The notes below the pieces were generated by a model that had not been told where the DNA came from, ran no database searches, and saw only the letters and a program-made list of their open reading frames with translations. From assembly GCF_006740045.1 (NCBI RefSeq), contig NZ_AP019749.1, positions 2,685,001-2,749,000 of the forward strand: DNA of 64,000 bases, given 5' to 3'. Numbering within the stretch: the first letter of the stretch is position 1; each line of letters opens with the position of its first letter. Source of the DNA: Comamonas terrigena NBRC 13299 (GTDB lineage Bacteria > Pseudomonadota > Gammaproteobacteria > Burkholderiales > Burkholderiaceae_C). The position numbers and the translations under genes are program-made. Below, one piece after another: positions 45,094 to 53,175 of the stretch.

Positions 45094-46064
45094 GGTGTAT
45101 CAGGGTAAGCAGTGGCCGGTGGCGAGGGCAAGGCAGTGGCCATGCGCGCCACCAGGGCGCGCAGCCGACGGGCCCCTTCGCGGCCCTTGCAGGCGGCGTT
45201 CCACAGGGTTTGGGTCATGTTTTCGTGCAAGCGCACGGCTTCGGGCGAGGTGGTGACCATGGCAATGCCGTTGCGCACATTGGGCAGCTCCCCCAGGCGG
45301 AACGGGCTGTGCAGCAGCACATGGTGCTGCGGCCCCCGCAGCAGCTGGTAGGTGGCGGACGGCATGGCGTCGTCCACCAGACCCACCTGCACCTGCCAGG
45401 GCTCGCTGTCCATCAGGTCGGCCATGCGCAGCACCTCGTCGCACGCCGCCTGCACGCGCTGGGCGCGCACGGCAGCGGGCAGATCGACGCGGCCGACCAG
45501 GCCGGTCAGCACAAAGCGCTCCAGCTCGCGCAGGCCCACCAGGCTGACGATCTGCGGCTTGCGCAGCGCAAAGTCGCGCCTGCGCTCCTGCAGCACTTCC
45601 AGCATGCGGGCGATTTCCCGGCGGCGCAGGGTCGCTTCATCCGCCAGCAGCGTGGCGGGCAGACCTTCGTACAGCATCTGCCCCAGGTGGCCCAGGTAGG
45701 CGTCGGAGGTGAGTAGCAGCGAGATCGGCTCGAAATGCGCCAGGATGCGGTCGGACTTCTCTTCCAGCTGGCGCATGCGCTCGAACAGCGCCAGCGCGCT
45801 GGCGTAGTACTCGGTCTCCACACCCAGCAGCGAGGCCATGCTGGTGCCCAGCAAGGCGGCCAGGCGCTCCAGCGTATCGATCTTGACGATCTCGCCCTTT
45901 TCCATGCGGTAGACCACCGCACGCGACACCCCCAGCTGCGCCGCCACATCGTCGGCCTGCAGGCCGGCGCCGATGCGGTAGGCACGCAGACGGTCGCCCA
46001 GACCGGCATAGTCGATGGCCGGGCGGGGACTGTCAGCGGAAAAAGGGGTGGCGGTGGCGGTCAT
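45090..46064 (-). CDS. XRE-family transcriptional regulator with large C-terminal domain
   Basis: 324 residues. The N-terminal helix-turn-helix is in LGDRLRAYRIGAGLQADDVA, AQLGVSRAVVYRMEKGEI (about 22-60). A C-terminal domain of about 230 residues of unknown fold follows (YYASALALFERMRQLEEKSD, ... LVDDAMPSATYQLLRGPQHH), presumably effector-binding. It is translationally coupled to the pyrE-like gene by a 4-bp overlap. It may control this gene, the amidohydrolase upstream, or both. Confidence 0.82.
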   Translation of the reverse strand: MTATATPFSADSPRPAIDYAGLGDRLRAYRIGAGLQADDVAAQLGVSRAVVYRMEKGEIVKIDTLERLAALLGTSMASLLGVETEYYASALALFERMRQLEEKSDRILAHFEPISLLLTSDAYLGHLGQMLYEGLPATLLADEATLRRREIARMLEVLQERRRDFALRKPQIVSLVGLRELERFVLTGLVGRVDLPAAVRAQRVQAACDEVLRMADLMDSEPWQVQVGLVDDAMPSATYQLLRGPQHHVLLHSPFRLGELPNVRNGIAMVTTSPEAVRLHENMTQTLWNAACKGREGARRLRALVARMATALPSPPATAYPDTP

Positions 46065-46151
46065 GGAAGGTGCAGCAAATCACGGGCTGGCGCGCACTAT
46101 AGCGATGCGTGGCGTGCGATGCGCAGCGTGCGGCATGCGATTGCAGCGCGT

Positions 46152-47411
46152 TCAGGCGGGCAGTGCCTCCAACATATCGGCCAGCACCTGCACGCCCTGC
46201 ATGAAGTCGTCCATCTCCATGGCTTCGTGCGGATTGTGCGAGCCGTTCTGGTTGCGCACAAACAGCATGGCACTGGGCACGCCGCCGTTGGCAAACAGCG
46301 CGGCATCGTGGCCGGCACCGCTGGGAATGCTCTCATGGGCAATGCCGCGTGCGGCACAGGCGCGGGACAGCAGCTCGGACAGCTGGCCGTCTGTGACCGC
46401 CGGGTCGCTGAGCAGGCGGCGGTCGGGCTGGAACTGCACGCCGCGTTCGCGCTCGATGGAGCGCATCTCCGCCTGCACCAGTTGGTAGAAGGCTTCCAGC
46501 GTGTCGATGCTCTTGCTGCGCGCCTCCAGGCTGAAGCTGGCATAGCCCGGCACGCGGGAGATGGAATGCTCGGCCGGGTTGGTCTGCAGCACGCCGCAGG
46601 TCACCACCAGGTCGGTGCCGCGCTCCAGCAGCGCACGCCAGTGGGTGTCCAGGCGCATGATCAGGTCGGCCACGGCAAACACCGCGTCGTGGCGCAGCCA
46701 GCGCGGCACCACGCCGCTGTGCTGGGCTTCGCCCACGCAGCCAATCAGGTTGTGGCGCACATTGCCGCGGATGCCGCTGACCACGCCCAGCGGGATCTTG
46801 CGCGCCACCATCACCGGGCCCTGCTCGATGTGCAGTTCCACATAGGCGCGGATGTCGCCCGGGTTCAGCAGCTTTTCCTGCCGGGCAATGGCCTCCACAT
46901 CGGCGCCGCTGGCCTGCATGCATTCGCGCAAGGTCTTGCCGTCGCCCCGGCGCTGCAGCTCCAGGTCGGACGCTGTGAGCTTGCCCCACAGCGCGCCCGA
47001 GCCCATATAGGCCTTGCCGAACCAGGCGCTTTCCTCGCCGCGAAAGCCCACCACCTTCAGCGGCACCGCCAGCTGCACGCCCGCGCGGCGCGCCGCCACC
47101 TGCACCAGCAGGCCGGCCACGATGCCGGCCAGGCCGTCGTAGTTGCCGCCCTGCGGCACGGAATCCATGTGCGAGCCCACCCACACGGCCGGCACGCTCC
47201 GGGTGTCCGCCGGGTCGCTGAAGACGAGGTTGCCCGCGCGGTCGCGTGCCACCTCCAGGCCTTCGCCCCGGGCGAAGGTCTCCAGGTGCTGGGCCGCCAG
47301 GTCTTCACCAGGCCCGTAGCTGGCGCGGGTGACCCCCACGCCGTCGAAAGTCAGGGAACGGATGTCGGCGAACAGCTGCGTCGCCAGCGGCTGGAAAGTC
47401 TGCAATTCCAT
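46152..47411 (-). CDS. M20 family Zn-dependent amidohydrolase (hydantoinase/carbamoylase type)
   Basis: A 419-residue enzyme of the allantoate amidohydrolase / N-carbamoyl-L-amino-acid hydrolase / beta-ureidopropionase group. Metal-site motifs: GSHMDSVPQGGNYDGLAG (His/Asp), GFRGEESAWFG (Glu-Glu), YVELHIEQGP (His) and AGHDAALFA near the end (His). The dimerisation lid has GNVRHNLIGCVGEAQHSGVV. It is cytoplasmic and hydrolyses an N-carbamoyl group to ammonia and CO2. The substrate (ureidopropionate, allantoate or carbamoyl-amino acid) is unresolved. The ATG at 47411 is the family start; an upstream GTG is possible. Confidence 0.9.
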   Translation of the reverse strand: MELQTFQPLATQLFADIRSLTFDGVGVTRASYGPGEDLAAQHLETFARGEGLEVARDRAGNLVFSDPADTRSVPAVWVGSHMDSVPQGGNYDGLAGIVAGLLVQVAARRAGVQLAVPLKVVGFRGEESAWFGKAYMGSGALWGKLTASDLELQRRGDGKTLRECMQASGADVEAIARQEKLLNPGDIRAYVELHIEQGPVMVARKIPLGVVSGIRGNVRHNLIGCVGEAQHSGVVPRWLRHDAVFAVADLIMRLDTHWRALLERGTDLVVTCGVLQTNPAEHSISRVPGYASFSLEARSKSIDTLEAFYQLVQAEMRSIERERGVQFQPDRRLLSDPAVTDGQLSELLSRACAARGIAHESIPSGAGHDAALFANGGVPSAMLFVRNQNGSHNPHEAMEMDDFMQGVQVLADMLEALPA

Positions 47412-47639
47412 GGGGAGAGAGAGGGTGCGCACAGTGCGCGACCCGACAGGGGTTGCTAAGGCAACATGATAATCTCGAAAAAGATACCGACTTTGAATGA
47501 CACAAACATCCGAAGGAATTCAAAATATCTTTTTTGATACAAACCGGGCGCAAAAAAGGCCTGCACGCGGCAGGCCCGGGTGGCGACAGCGCAGGAAGCG
47601 CAGGCAGCGCACGCTCTGCGCGCACTGCGGCTGCGGCCC

Positions 47640-48626
47640 TCACTTGGTGGCGGCGATATCGTCCAGCGTCTTCTGGCCGAACTTCTTGGCGAACTGCTCG
47701 TAGGGCTTGTCCAGCGCCTTGCGGAACGCGGCGCGGTCCACGTTGTCCACCACGGCCATGCCGTGCTTGCGGGCCTCTTCCACGCCCTTCTTTTCCACTT
47801 CATCCACAAAGGTGCGCGACGCCTTGCCGCCGATCTTGGCACCGTCGGTGAAGGCTGCCTTCTGCTGGGCGTTCAGGCCGTTCCAGAAGCTGGGCGAGAC
47901 CAGCAGCACCATGGGGGCGTAGACGTGGGCCGTCAGCGACAGGTGCTTTTGCACCTCCCACAGCTTGGCCGAGGTCAGCACGGAGATCGGATTCTCCTGG
48001 CCGTCGATGGTGCCCTGCTGCAGTGCGCTGACCACTTCCGGCCAGGACATGGGCGTGGGCGAAGCGCCCAGCGCGCGGAAGGCGGTGATGTGCACCGGGT
48101 TCTCCGTCACGCGGATCTTCAGGCCCTTCATGTCGGCCACGTTCTTGACGACGTGCTTGTTGTTGCTCAGGTGGCGGAAGCCCTGCTCACCCCAGGCCAG
48201 CGCGATCAGGCCGCGCTGCTGGAACTTGGCCAGCAGGTCGGTGCCGAACTTGCCGTCCAGCACATTGCGGGCATGGCCCAGGTCACGGAACAGGAAGGGA
48301 ATGTCCACCACACCCACGTCGGCCACAAAGTTGCTCAGGGCGCCGGTGGACACAACGGCCGCTTCCACGGTGCCCAGTTGCAGGCCTTCGATCAGCTCGC
48401 GCTCGCCGCCCAGGGCGCTGGAGGGGAAGTGCTTGAACTGGAAAGCATTGTTGGTGGCCTTTTCCACATAGCCGGACCAGCCTTGGGCGGCCGCGCCAAA
48501 GTGCGAAGCCTGGGCCAGGGCATAGCCGATCTTGACTTCCTTGCCGGCAGCGGCAGCGGTCAGGCTGGACAGGCCCAGCAAAGCTGCAGCCGAACTGGCC
48601 ACCAGAGTGCGACGGGAAAAACGCAT
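47640..48626 (-). CDS. TRAP transporter solute-binding protein, DctP family
   Basis: A 328-residue periplasmic receptor. A signal peptide (MRFSRRTLVASSAAALLGLS, with an RR near the start so Tat export is possible; cleavage near AAAAG) is followed by the DctP pattern: EVKIGYALAQASHFGAAAQG, FPSSALGGERELIEGLQLGT, LKIRVTENPVHITAFRALGA and GTIDGQENPISVL. Arg in KIRVTEN is the usual carboxylate contact. No DctQ/DctM membrane genes are adjacent, so the partner is elsewhere. It lies upstream of the amidohydrolase on the same strand (228-bp gap), so a pyrimidine- or purine-degradation product might be the ligand. Confidence 0.9.
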   Translation of the reverse strand: MRFSRRTLVASSAAALLGLSSLTAAAAGKEVKIGYALAQASHFGAAAQGWSGYVEKATNNAFQFKHFPSSALGGERELIEGLQLGTVEAAVVSTGALSNFVADVGVVDIPFLFRDLGHARNVLDGKFGTDLLAKFQQRGLIALAWGEQGFRHLSNNKHVVKNVADMKGLKIRVTENPVHITAFRALGASPTPMSWPEVVSALQQGTIDGQENPISVLTSAKLWEVQKHLSLTAHVYAPMVLLVSPSFWNGLNAQQKAAFTDGAKIGGKASRTFVDEVEKKGVEEARKHGMAVVDNVDRAAFRKALDKPYEQFAKKFGQKTLDDIAATK

Positions 48627-48811
48627 GACAGGGGATCTCCTTAGTTATAGCGACGGGACGTGCGGGGAGGATTCTAGAGAGGCCCGCCCGAAAAAGCGGA
48701 CGGACGGTAGAGACGGTTTCGCTGGGCGATTACACCACTGCCACCGTTGCAGGCCGCCCGGCCACGCCACGTAAACGCAGATGCCCCCCAACCCAAGCAC
48801 GGCAGAGGACT

Positions 48812-48859
48812 CCCCTGCCCCTGCCCCTGCCCCTGCCCCTGCCCCTGCCCCTGCCCCTG
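48812..48859. repeat. Hexanucleotide simple-sequence repeat (CCCCTG)8
   Basis: Eight uninterrupted copies of CCCCTG, followed by partial units. On the plus strand it would encode an Ala-Pro run within a short unsupported open frame. Copy-number change by slippage would not alter frame because the unit is six bases. Confidence 0.97.
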
Positions 48860-49180
48860 CCCGCCCCCGCCCGCCACGGCACGCAGGCGCCACACCGGGC
48901 ACGGCGGGGGAGGCTGGTGTGGCGGACATGGCACGCACGCAGCGCGTGGCGATCGGTGCCTGGGACAGCGCCCCCTGAAGCACCCCGGTGCCCCATGCCC
49001 TTTTCCCTCAGCACGCCGCAGCATGACCGTGGCGACCAGGCTGCCCTCCGCCTGCCTCCCCCGATGCCCACCATGCAACCAGCAGACGACCCCACAGCGG
49101 CACCATGCCCGCGCGGCCAGGCCGTCAGGCGCTTCCCCTTTTCGGACGCGCCGACATCCCTGCTTGGTGCAGGGTTAATT

Positions 49181-49199
49181 GCGAATGATTCTCGTTATC
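49181..49199 (+). promoter_or_regulatory. Fur box overlapping a plus-strand promoter
   Basis: GCGAATGATTCTCGTTATC matches 14 of 19 positions of the Fur consensus (GATAATGATAATCATTATC). It lies between a possible -35 (TTGCGA, 49179-49184) and a -10 (TATACT, 49203-49208) spaced by 18 bp. Occupancy by Fe-Fur would block this promoter, so expression is predicted under iron limitation. Confidence 0.65.
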
Positions 49200-49214
49200 T
49201 CATATACTTCATTC

Positions 49215-49296
49215 CAACGAGCGGCAACCTCTACTGCTGCTCGCGAGTTTCATCGTGGGGCGCCTCGCAGGCCTTCGGGTCTGCAAAGCGTTTTTG
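49215..49296 (+). ncRNA. Candidate Fur-regulated small RNA (about 82 nt)
   Basis: Transcription from the -10 at 49203-49208 would begin near 49215. The transcript starts with a 9-bp stem, CGAGCGGCA / TGCTGCTCG (49218-49226 and 49235-49243, one G-U pair), whose loop is ACCTCTAC. A single-stranded linker follows, then a terminator hairpin: GCAGGCC-TTCG-GGTCTGC (49267-49284) closed by an outer CGC/GCG stem and followed by five T (49291-49295). There is no plausible open frame with a ribosome-binding site. The layout (Fur box, short RNA, C/U-rich loop able to pair with Shine-Dalgarno sequences, Rho-independent terminator) is that of RyhB/PrrF/NrrF-class iron-sparing RNAs. No expression evidence is available. 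Confidence 0.55.
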
Positions 49297-49472
49297 CTAG
49301 CCAGCGGTTCGCCCGGTTAGCCAAGCACTTTTTCAAAGCACGACCGACTCCATCTCGCCAGCGCCAGCGTGCCTCCTCTGCCGCGCTGCTTCGCGCGCCC
49401 TCCCCCTCTTTTTCCCTGCCTGCCCGCCTGCGGCAATCCCGATGACGGCCCTATCAGCGGCCCACCGGGGAC

Positions 49473-50807
49473 TCAGCGCATCTGAAACAGCTCCTGGTGA
49501 AACCGTTCGGGCGGCAGGCCGTGGGCACAGAAGTCTTCGCGCAGCGCCTGGCCAAACCCTGCCGGGCCGCAGAACCAGATGCTGGCGGACCGCCACTGCG
49601 GCACCGCCGCCCGGATGCGCTCGCCGTTCAGGCGTCCATCCTGGCCGTCGACCAGCAGGTGCAGGCGCACATCCGCCGCTGCGGCATCGGCCGTCAGCTG
49701 GTCTATCGCAGCCTGCTCGTAGTCGGCCGTAGGGTGGAACAGATCCACCGTCCGGGTGTGCGGGTGGGCGGCGCGGTGCTTCAGGCGGGCCACAAAGGGC
49801 GTGATGCCAATGCCCGCACCGATCCAGATATGGTGCTGCAACCCATCCTCAAACGTGAAACAGCCATAAGGGCCTTCCACCGTGACCGGCATGCCGGGCT
49901 TCAGCCGCTCCCGCAGGCGGCTGGTGTGGTCGCCCAGCGCCTTGGTGATGAACGTGAGCCGGCCCTCTGTCGGGTTCCAGGCCGAGGCAATGGTGTAGGG
50001 GTGCGCGCCTTCCGCCCGGTCCGAGGTGACAAAGGCAAACTGCCCCGCCGCATGGCCGGGCCAGCCGGCCTCCAGCGCGACCGTCGTTTGCAGCACGCGC
50101 AGCGCCGGGTACTCGGTCAGGGTCTCGATCCGGCCCTGCACCTTGCGCCCGGCACCGATCCGCCCTGCCAGGGCCAGTACCGCAGCCACGCTGCCGCCCA
50201 GCAGCAAGAGGGCCAGCACCACGCCGACCGGCTGCGTCCAGTAATCGGACTTGGTCAGCACCACGGAGTGGTAGGCCAGGGCCAGATAGGCCAGCGCCAG
50301 CACTTTGTGGGTCTTGACGAAGAGGTGGTAGGGAAAGCGGTGCACCAGGGCCAGGACGATCAGCACGGCCGTCAGGTAGAAGGTCCACTCGCCCACGGAT
50401 TCCGCCAGACCCCGCTGGCTGCGCAGCCAGGCTTCGATGCTGCCCATCGCCTCGGCAGCATGGCCCTTGCGGGCCGGCTTCTCCAGCCAGCCCCAGCCCA
50501 CCATCCACTTGGTTCCCTTGGCCCACCACCAGTGCAGCACCGCCCACACCAGCGCGGTGATGCCCAGCCACTTGTGCAGGCGGTACATCTTGTCCAGGCC
50601 GTCCAGGTGCGGCTCCAGCCACTTCGGCCGCAATGCCAGCAGCATGGCAATGCTCATCAGGCCGATGGCCAGCACCCCGCTGTACTGCACGAACACGGTG
50701 CGAAACGAGAAATAGCTGAACGCCTCGGGGCGCAGCGTATCGGCGGCCAGCCACAGCGCGGTCAGCACCAGCAAGATGGCGACAAGAGCAAACTGGATGC
50801 GCTTCAT
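49473..50807 (-). CDS. Ferric-reductase-like transmembrane flavocytochrome
   Basis: 444 residues. The N-terminal half has about six membrane helices of the ferric reductase/NOX type, with heme-ligand-like histidines in HKWLGITALVWAVLHWWW and HRFPYHLFVKTHKVLALAYL. The C-terminal half is a ferredoxin-reductase module with an FAD site (HPYTIAS), a GPYGCF loop, the NAD site GAGIGITPFVARL and the terminal FCGPAGFG. It would pass electrons from NAD(P)H across the inner membrane. The ATG at 50807 has GGAGG 6 bases upstream; upstream frame is spurious. The stop lies 177 bp from the candidate iron-responsive RNA, but the Fur promoter points toward its 3' end. Confidence 0.9.
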   Translation of the reverse strand: MKRIQFALVAILLVLTALWLAADTLRPEAFSYFSFRTVFVQYSGVLAIGLMSIAMLLALRPKWLEPHLDGLDKMYRLHKWLGITALVWAVLHWWWAKGTKWMVGWGWLEKPARKGHAAEAMGSIEAWLRSQRGLAESVGEWTFYLTAVLIVLALVHRFPYHLFVKTHKVLALAYLALAYHSVVLTKSDYWTQPVGVVLALLLLGGSVAAVLALAGRIGAGRKVQGRIETLTEYPALRVLQTTVALEAGWPGHAAGQFAFVTSDRAEGAHPYTIASAWNPTEGRLTFITKALGDHTSRLRERLKPGMPVTVEGPYGCFTFEDGLQHHIWIGAGIGITPFVARLKHRAAHPHTRTVDLFHPTADYEQAAIDQLTADAAAADVRLHLLVDGQDGRLNGERIRAAVPQWRSASIWFCGPAGFGQALREDFCAHGLPPERFHQELFQMR

Positions 50808-51541
50808 GCATGACCTCCGTTCTGATGTGGGCAGCCCTGCCGCCATCTTAGGGACATGCCCTCCATGGCGCGTGCCTCCGCCCAACCGGCAGGCCCGCAC
50901 AGGATCAACGGCACGCCCTGGCGGCTATGGCGAACCGCGTCGGCAGTGGCTGCCAACCATTGAAACCCAGAGTTTCTGCCCGACTGCCGCAGTGCGAGAA
51001 CGGTCTGTGACCAGGATCAAGCATGCAGGCCTTAGAACAACGTGTTCAAAGTCTCCTCGCGACGCGCCAGTGTCTTTGCGGGATGGGCTACAAGGCGCGA
51101 TACCGCAGCAATAGCCGCGCTATTGCGAGGATTCGTAACACAGTAGACCGCCCGCAAAGCCACGGGCCCGAAGGGTTGGAGCGAAATCGGGCGATTTCTT
51201 CGCGCTGTGGCTTGCTTGCACACGAGTGCAAGCTGCGACCCATCGACTCGAACTCATCCCGATTGCGCTCCACCGCGCCTGCGCAGAGACTTTGAACACG
51301 CTCTTAGAGCCTTCGCGCCCTGTCCCCAGCTGTCCACAACCCCCTCCGGCACGGCCATGCCATGGGTGGTGGACCCAATGGCACAGGCCTCCAACCCGCG
51401 CACCTGCCGCCTGTCACACCCCACTACTACCCTAGAGATGGGCGGCGCAGCGTAAGACTTCCGGGGTCGCTGCAGCGCAGGCAAAGGCACAGGCAGAAAA
51501 AAAGGCCACCGCGGTGGCCCTGAAAACCTGTGGTTGCGCGC
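50808..51541. other. 734-bp gene-poor region holding a MITE-like repeat
   Basis: Upstream region of the flavocytochrome gene (50808-51030), a mobile-element-like repeat (51037-51302, listed separately) and 240 bp of plain intergenic sequence before the periplasmic repeat-protein gene. No other gene was seen. Confidence 0.6.
51037..51302. mobile_element. MITE-like element with terminal inverted repeats
   Basis: The ends are inverted copies sharing the 15-mer CGTGTTCAAAGTCTC (51041-51055) and GAGACTTTGAACACG (51286-51300). A direct 6-bp repeat CTTAGA flanks both sides (51031-51036 and 51303-51308), consistent with a target-site duplication. The interior (about 230 bp) has only a 61-codon minus-strand frame (51088-51273) with no transposase motif. 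This is the form of a non-autonomous element mobilised in trans. The family could not be named. Confidence 0.7.
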
Positions 51542-52120
51542 TTACTGGCCAAACCGGCGTTTGGCGTCCGTCACGCACTTGTCCTTGGCATCGCCGGACA
51601 GGGCGTCGCACCGTTCGGCGGCCGCCTTGTAGTCCGCTTCACGGACATTCTTGTCAGCCTCTCTGCGCACCGCAGATACATCGGCGGCCTTGGAGTTGGG
51701 GTCGGCGTTGGGCTCGTTGCGCACCTCGGCCACCTTGGCCGCTTCCAACGCCTTCACATGGGCGGCCTTGGCGTCCTTCTTGCAGACGTCCTTGGCATTG
51801 CCGGACTGGTCGTCACATTTCTCGGTGGCTACGTCATAGCCGGCATCCGCCCGGGCCTTGGCCGCCTTGTAGCGGTTGCTCTCGCTGGCATCCTTCTTGT
51901 AATCCAGCTCGGCCAGCGCCACCTTCTCGTGGCCCTTGGCTTCCTTCTCGCACACATCCTTGGCATTGCCATTCATGGTTTTGCAATGCGCCACGGCGGC
52001 TTTGTAGTCGGCACTGATACGGTCTTTTTCGGCCTTGTGCTCGGCAGGTGTCAGTGCGAATGCCGAGGTGGCCATCACGGCCGCCACGCAGGTGGCCAGA
52101 AGTTGGGGGAATTTCTGCAT
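51542..52120 (-). CDS. Periplasmic protein with three Cys-containing repeats, unknown function
   Basis: A 192-residue exported protein. The signal peptide is MQKFPQLLATCVAAVMATSA, cleaved near AFA. The mature part has three copies of a Cys-containing unit: HCKTMNGNAKDVCEKEAK, KCDDQSGNAKDVCKKDAK and RCDALSGDAKDKCVTDAK. Each has a C-x11-C spacing suited to a disulfide in a helical hairpin. The linkers are charged and Ala/Lys-rich (coiled-coil-like). AAGGAG lies 8 bases before ATG 52120. It follows the CsbD gene on the same strand (67 bp), suggesting a stress-induced operon. Similar proteins occur in Burkholderiales without assigned function. Confidence 0.85.
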   Translation of the reverse strand: MQKFPQLLATCVAAVMATSAFALTPAEHKAEKDRISADYKAAVAHCKTMNGNAKDVCEKEAKGHEKVALAELDYKKDASESNRYKAAKARADAGYDVATEKCDDQSGNAKDVCKKDAKAAHVKALEAAKVAEVRNEPNADPNSKAADVSAVRREADKNVREADYKAAAERCDALSGDAKDKCVTDAKRRFGQ

Positions 52121-52187
52121 AGTCGGTCTCCTTGTGGGAGTGGGAGGGGCTGCCGGCTTGCCAGGCAGCCCCCGCAAGATCGGACGC

Positions 52188-52406
52188 TTATTCGTCCCAG
52201 CGGAAGTCGGGGTTGCGCTTTTGCCAGTCGGTCAGCTGCTGCTCAGCCACCTCCTTGGCAATGCCCTGGCGCTCCTGGAGCTTGCCCAGGAACTGATCGC
52301 GCTTGCCGGCAATGACGTCGAAGTCATCGTCGGTCAGCTTGCCCCACTGTTCCTTGATCTTCCCTTTGAACTGCTTCCAATTGCCTGCAATACGGTCTTC
52401 GTTCAT
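52188..52406 (-). CDS. CsbD family stress-response protein
   Basis: A 72-residue hydrophilic protein. The CsbD pattern is complete: MNEDRIAGNWKQFKGKIKEQ, WGKLTDDDFDVIAGKRDQFL, GKLQERQGIAKEVAEQQLTD. CsbD proteins accumulate under general stress (sigma-B in Bacillus; YjbJ in E. coli); the molecular role is unknown. The ATG at 52406 gives the standard N-terminus. It heads a two-gene unit with the periplasmic repeat protein. Confidence 0.93.
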   Translation of the reverse strand: MNEDRIAGNWKQFKGKIKEQWGKLTDDDFDVIAGKRDQFLGKLQERQGIAKEVAEQQLTDWQKRNPDFRWDE

Positions 52407-52766
52407 ATGGCCTCTTCTTGGGTTGGACGGAGAGTGGTTCCCCGTCGAAGTTGATGGCATCTACCGGTGCGGTAGGGGGAAGCCCTACTCTAAGAAGCGG
52501 AGCCCGCCCCCCTCGTCGGGCATGGGGGCACATGGCTGTGGGGGTGTACCTACCGCGTGTGGGACCTCTTGGAACGCTCCCCCAGGGGCAACCCTGTAGG
52601 ACGAAACGAAGGGTTACGAGAGAAAAAATCCCGCTCCACGCCCCAAAAAAGGGCAAAGCCGAGCGCGCACTCCCCCAACTTACCCTTTCGCCAGTAGGGC
52701 CGGCCATTGCCTTGCACCGCGTGCAGGCAGACCATGGGAACTCCCTGACGCGTGCAAGGCTTGCCT
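52407..52766. other. 360-bp intergenic region
   Basis: Promoter region of the csbD-type gene (minus) and of the 33-codon gene (plus). No gene, hairpin or motif that I can name. Confidence 0.3.
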
Positions 52767-52868
52767 ATGAGTGGACAGACTCCCAATCCCAACTGGCCCA
52801 GCAAAACGGGCGCCCCCTCCGGTGGTGGTCGCGGCAACAACCCGCCCCCAGGCGGCGGGAAGAAGTGA
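52767..52868 (+). CDS. 33-residue small protein (NPNWPSKTG motif)
   Basis: A short gene: MSGQTPNPNWPSKTGAPSGG, then GRGNNPPPGGGKK. It is Gly/Pro/Asn-rich with a basic end and no hydrophobic segment. Support comes from a possible ribosome-binding site (AAGG, 8 bases upstream of the ATG), a stop at 52866-52868, and an intrinsic terminator 22 bp downstream that serves no other gene. I recall similarly short NPNWPS-type proteins in other betaproteobacteria, but this cannot be verified here. Function unknown; an intrinsically disordered or nucleic-acid-associated peptide is possible. Confidence 0.6.
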   Translation: MSGQTPNPNWPSKTGAPSGGGRGNNPPPGGGKK

Positions 52869-52889
52869 CGCCCCTGGCCGATTCACTCC

Positions 52890-52912
52890 AGCCCCTTGCG
52901 AGGGGCTTTGTT
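52890..52912 (+). terminator. Terminator of the 33-codon gene
   Basis: Stem AGCCCCT / AGGGGCT with loop TGCG, followed by TTGTTG. It is 22 bp after the small gene. The rest of the 52869-53175 gap shows no gene. Confidence 0.75.
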
Positions 52913-53175
52913 GTGCCTGCCGCGCAGCACAGGAACCGCTCTGCTGCAGAGAATGGCAACACGCCTGTCGGCACGCAAAGGCCCCAAACTTCGGACCCCA
53001 CACCGCGACACATGGTCTTTGCGAAGGGGCTCCGATCGGCAATGCGCACATACTGGTCCTAGTCCCGGCGCAGGTCACTGATGGCAATCCAGCCTGCTCG
53101 GCACAACCCTGCGCAAATCGGCGCATGCCGCCAGCGACAGGAATCCTTCTGCATGACAGGTTGCCGGAGACGACC

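Larger units (their letters stand above)
48627..49472. other. 846-bp gene-poor region
   Basis: No convincing protein gene: the open frames are GC-biased and overlap a simple repeat. It contains a (CCCCTG)8 hexanucleotide tract (48812-48859), then an A+T-richer promoter-like segment with a Fur box (49181-49199) and two stable hairpins, listed separately as a candidate small RNA. The remainder (49300-49472) shows nothing that I can name. Confidence 0.5.

Noticed and set aside
48645..49178. Several open frames of 80-140 codons on both strands
   Set aside because: They overlap the hexanucleotide repeat, are Pro/Arg/Ala-rich, lack ribosome-binding sites and lack domains.
49181..49472. Fur box as the promoter site of the ferric-reductase-like gene
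   Set aside because: The box and the -10 point rightward into the 3' end of that gene, which is transcribed leftward from 50807.
51088..51273. A 61-codon frame inside the MITE-like element
   Set aside because: No transposase motif; more probably a by-product of the repeat than a gene, although it may recur with the repeat.
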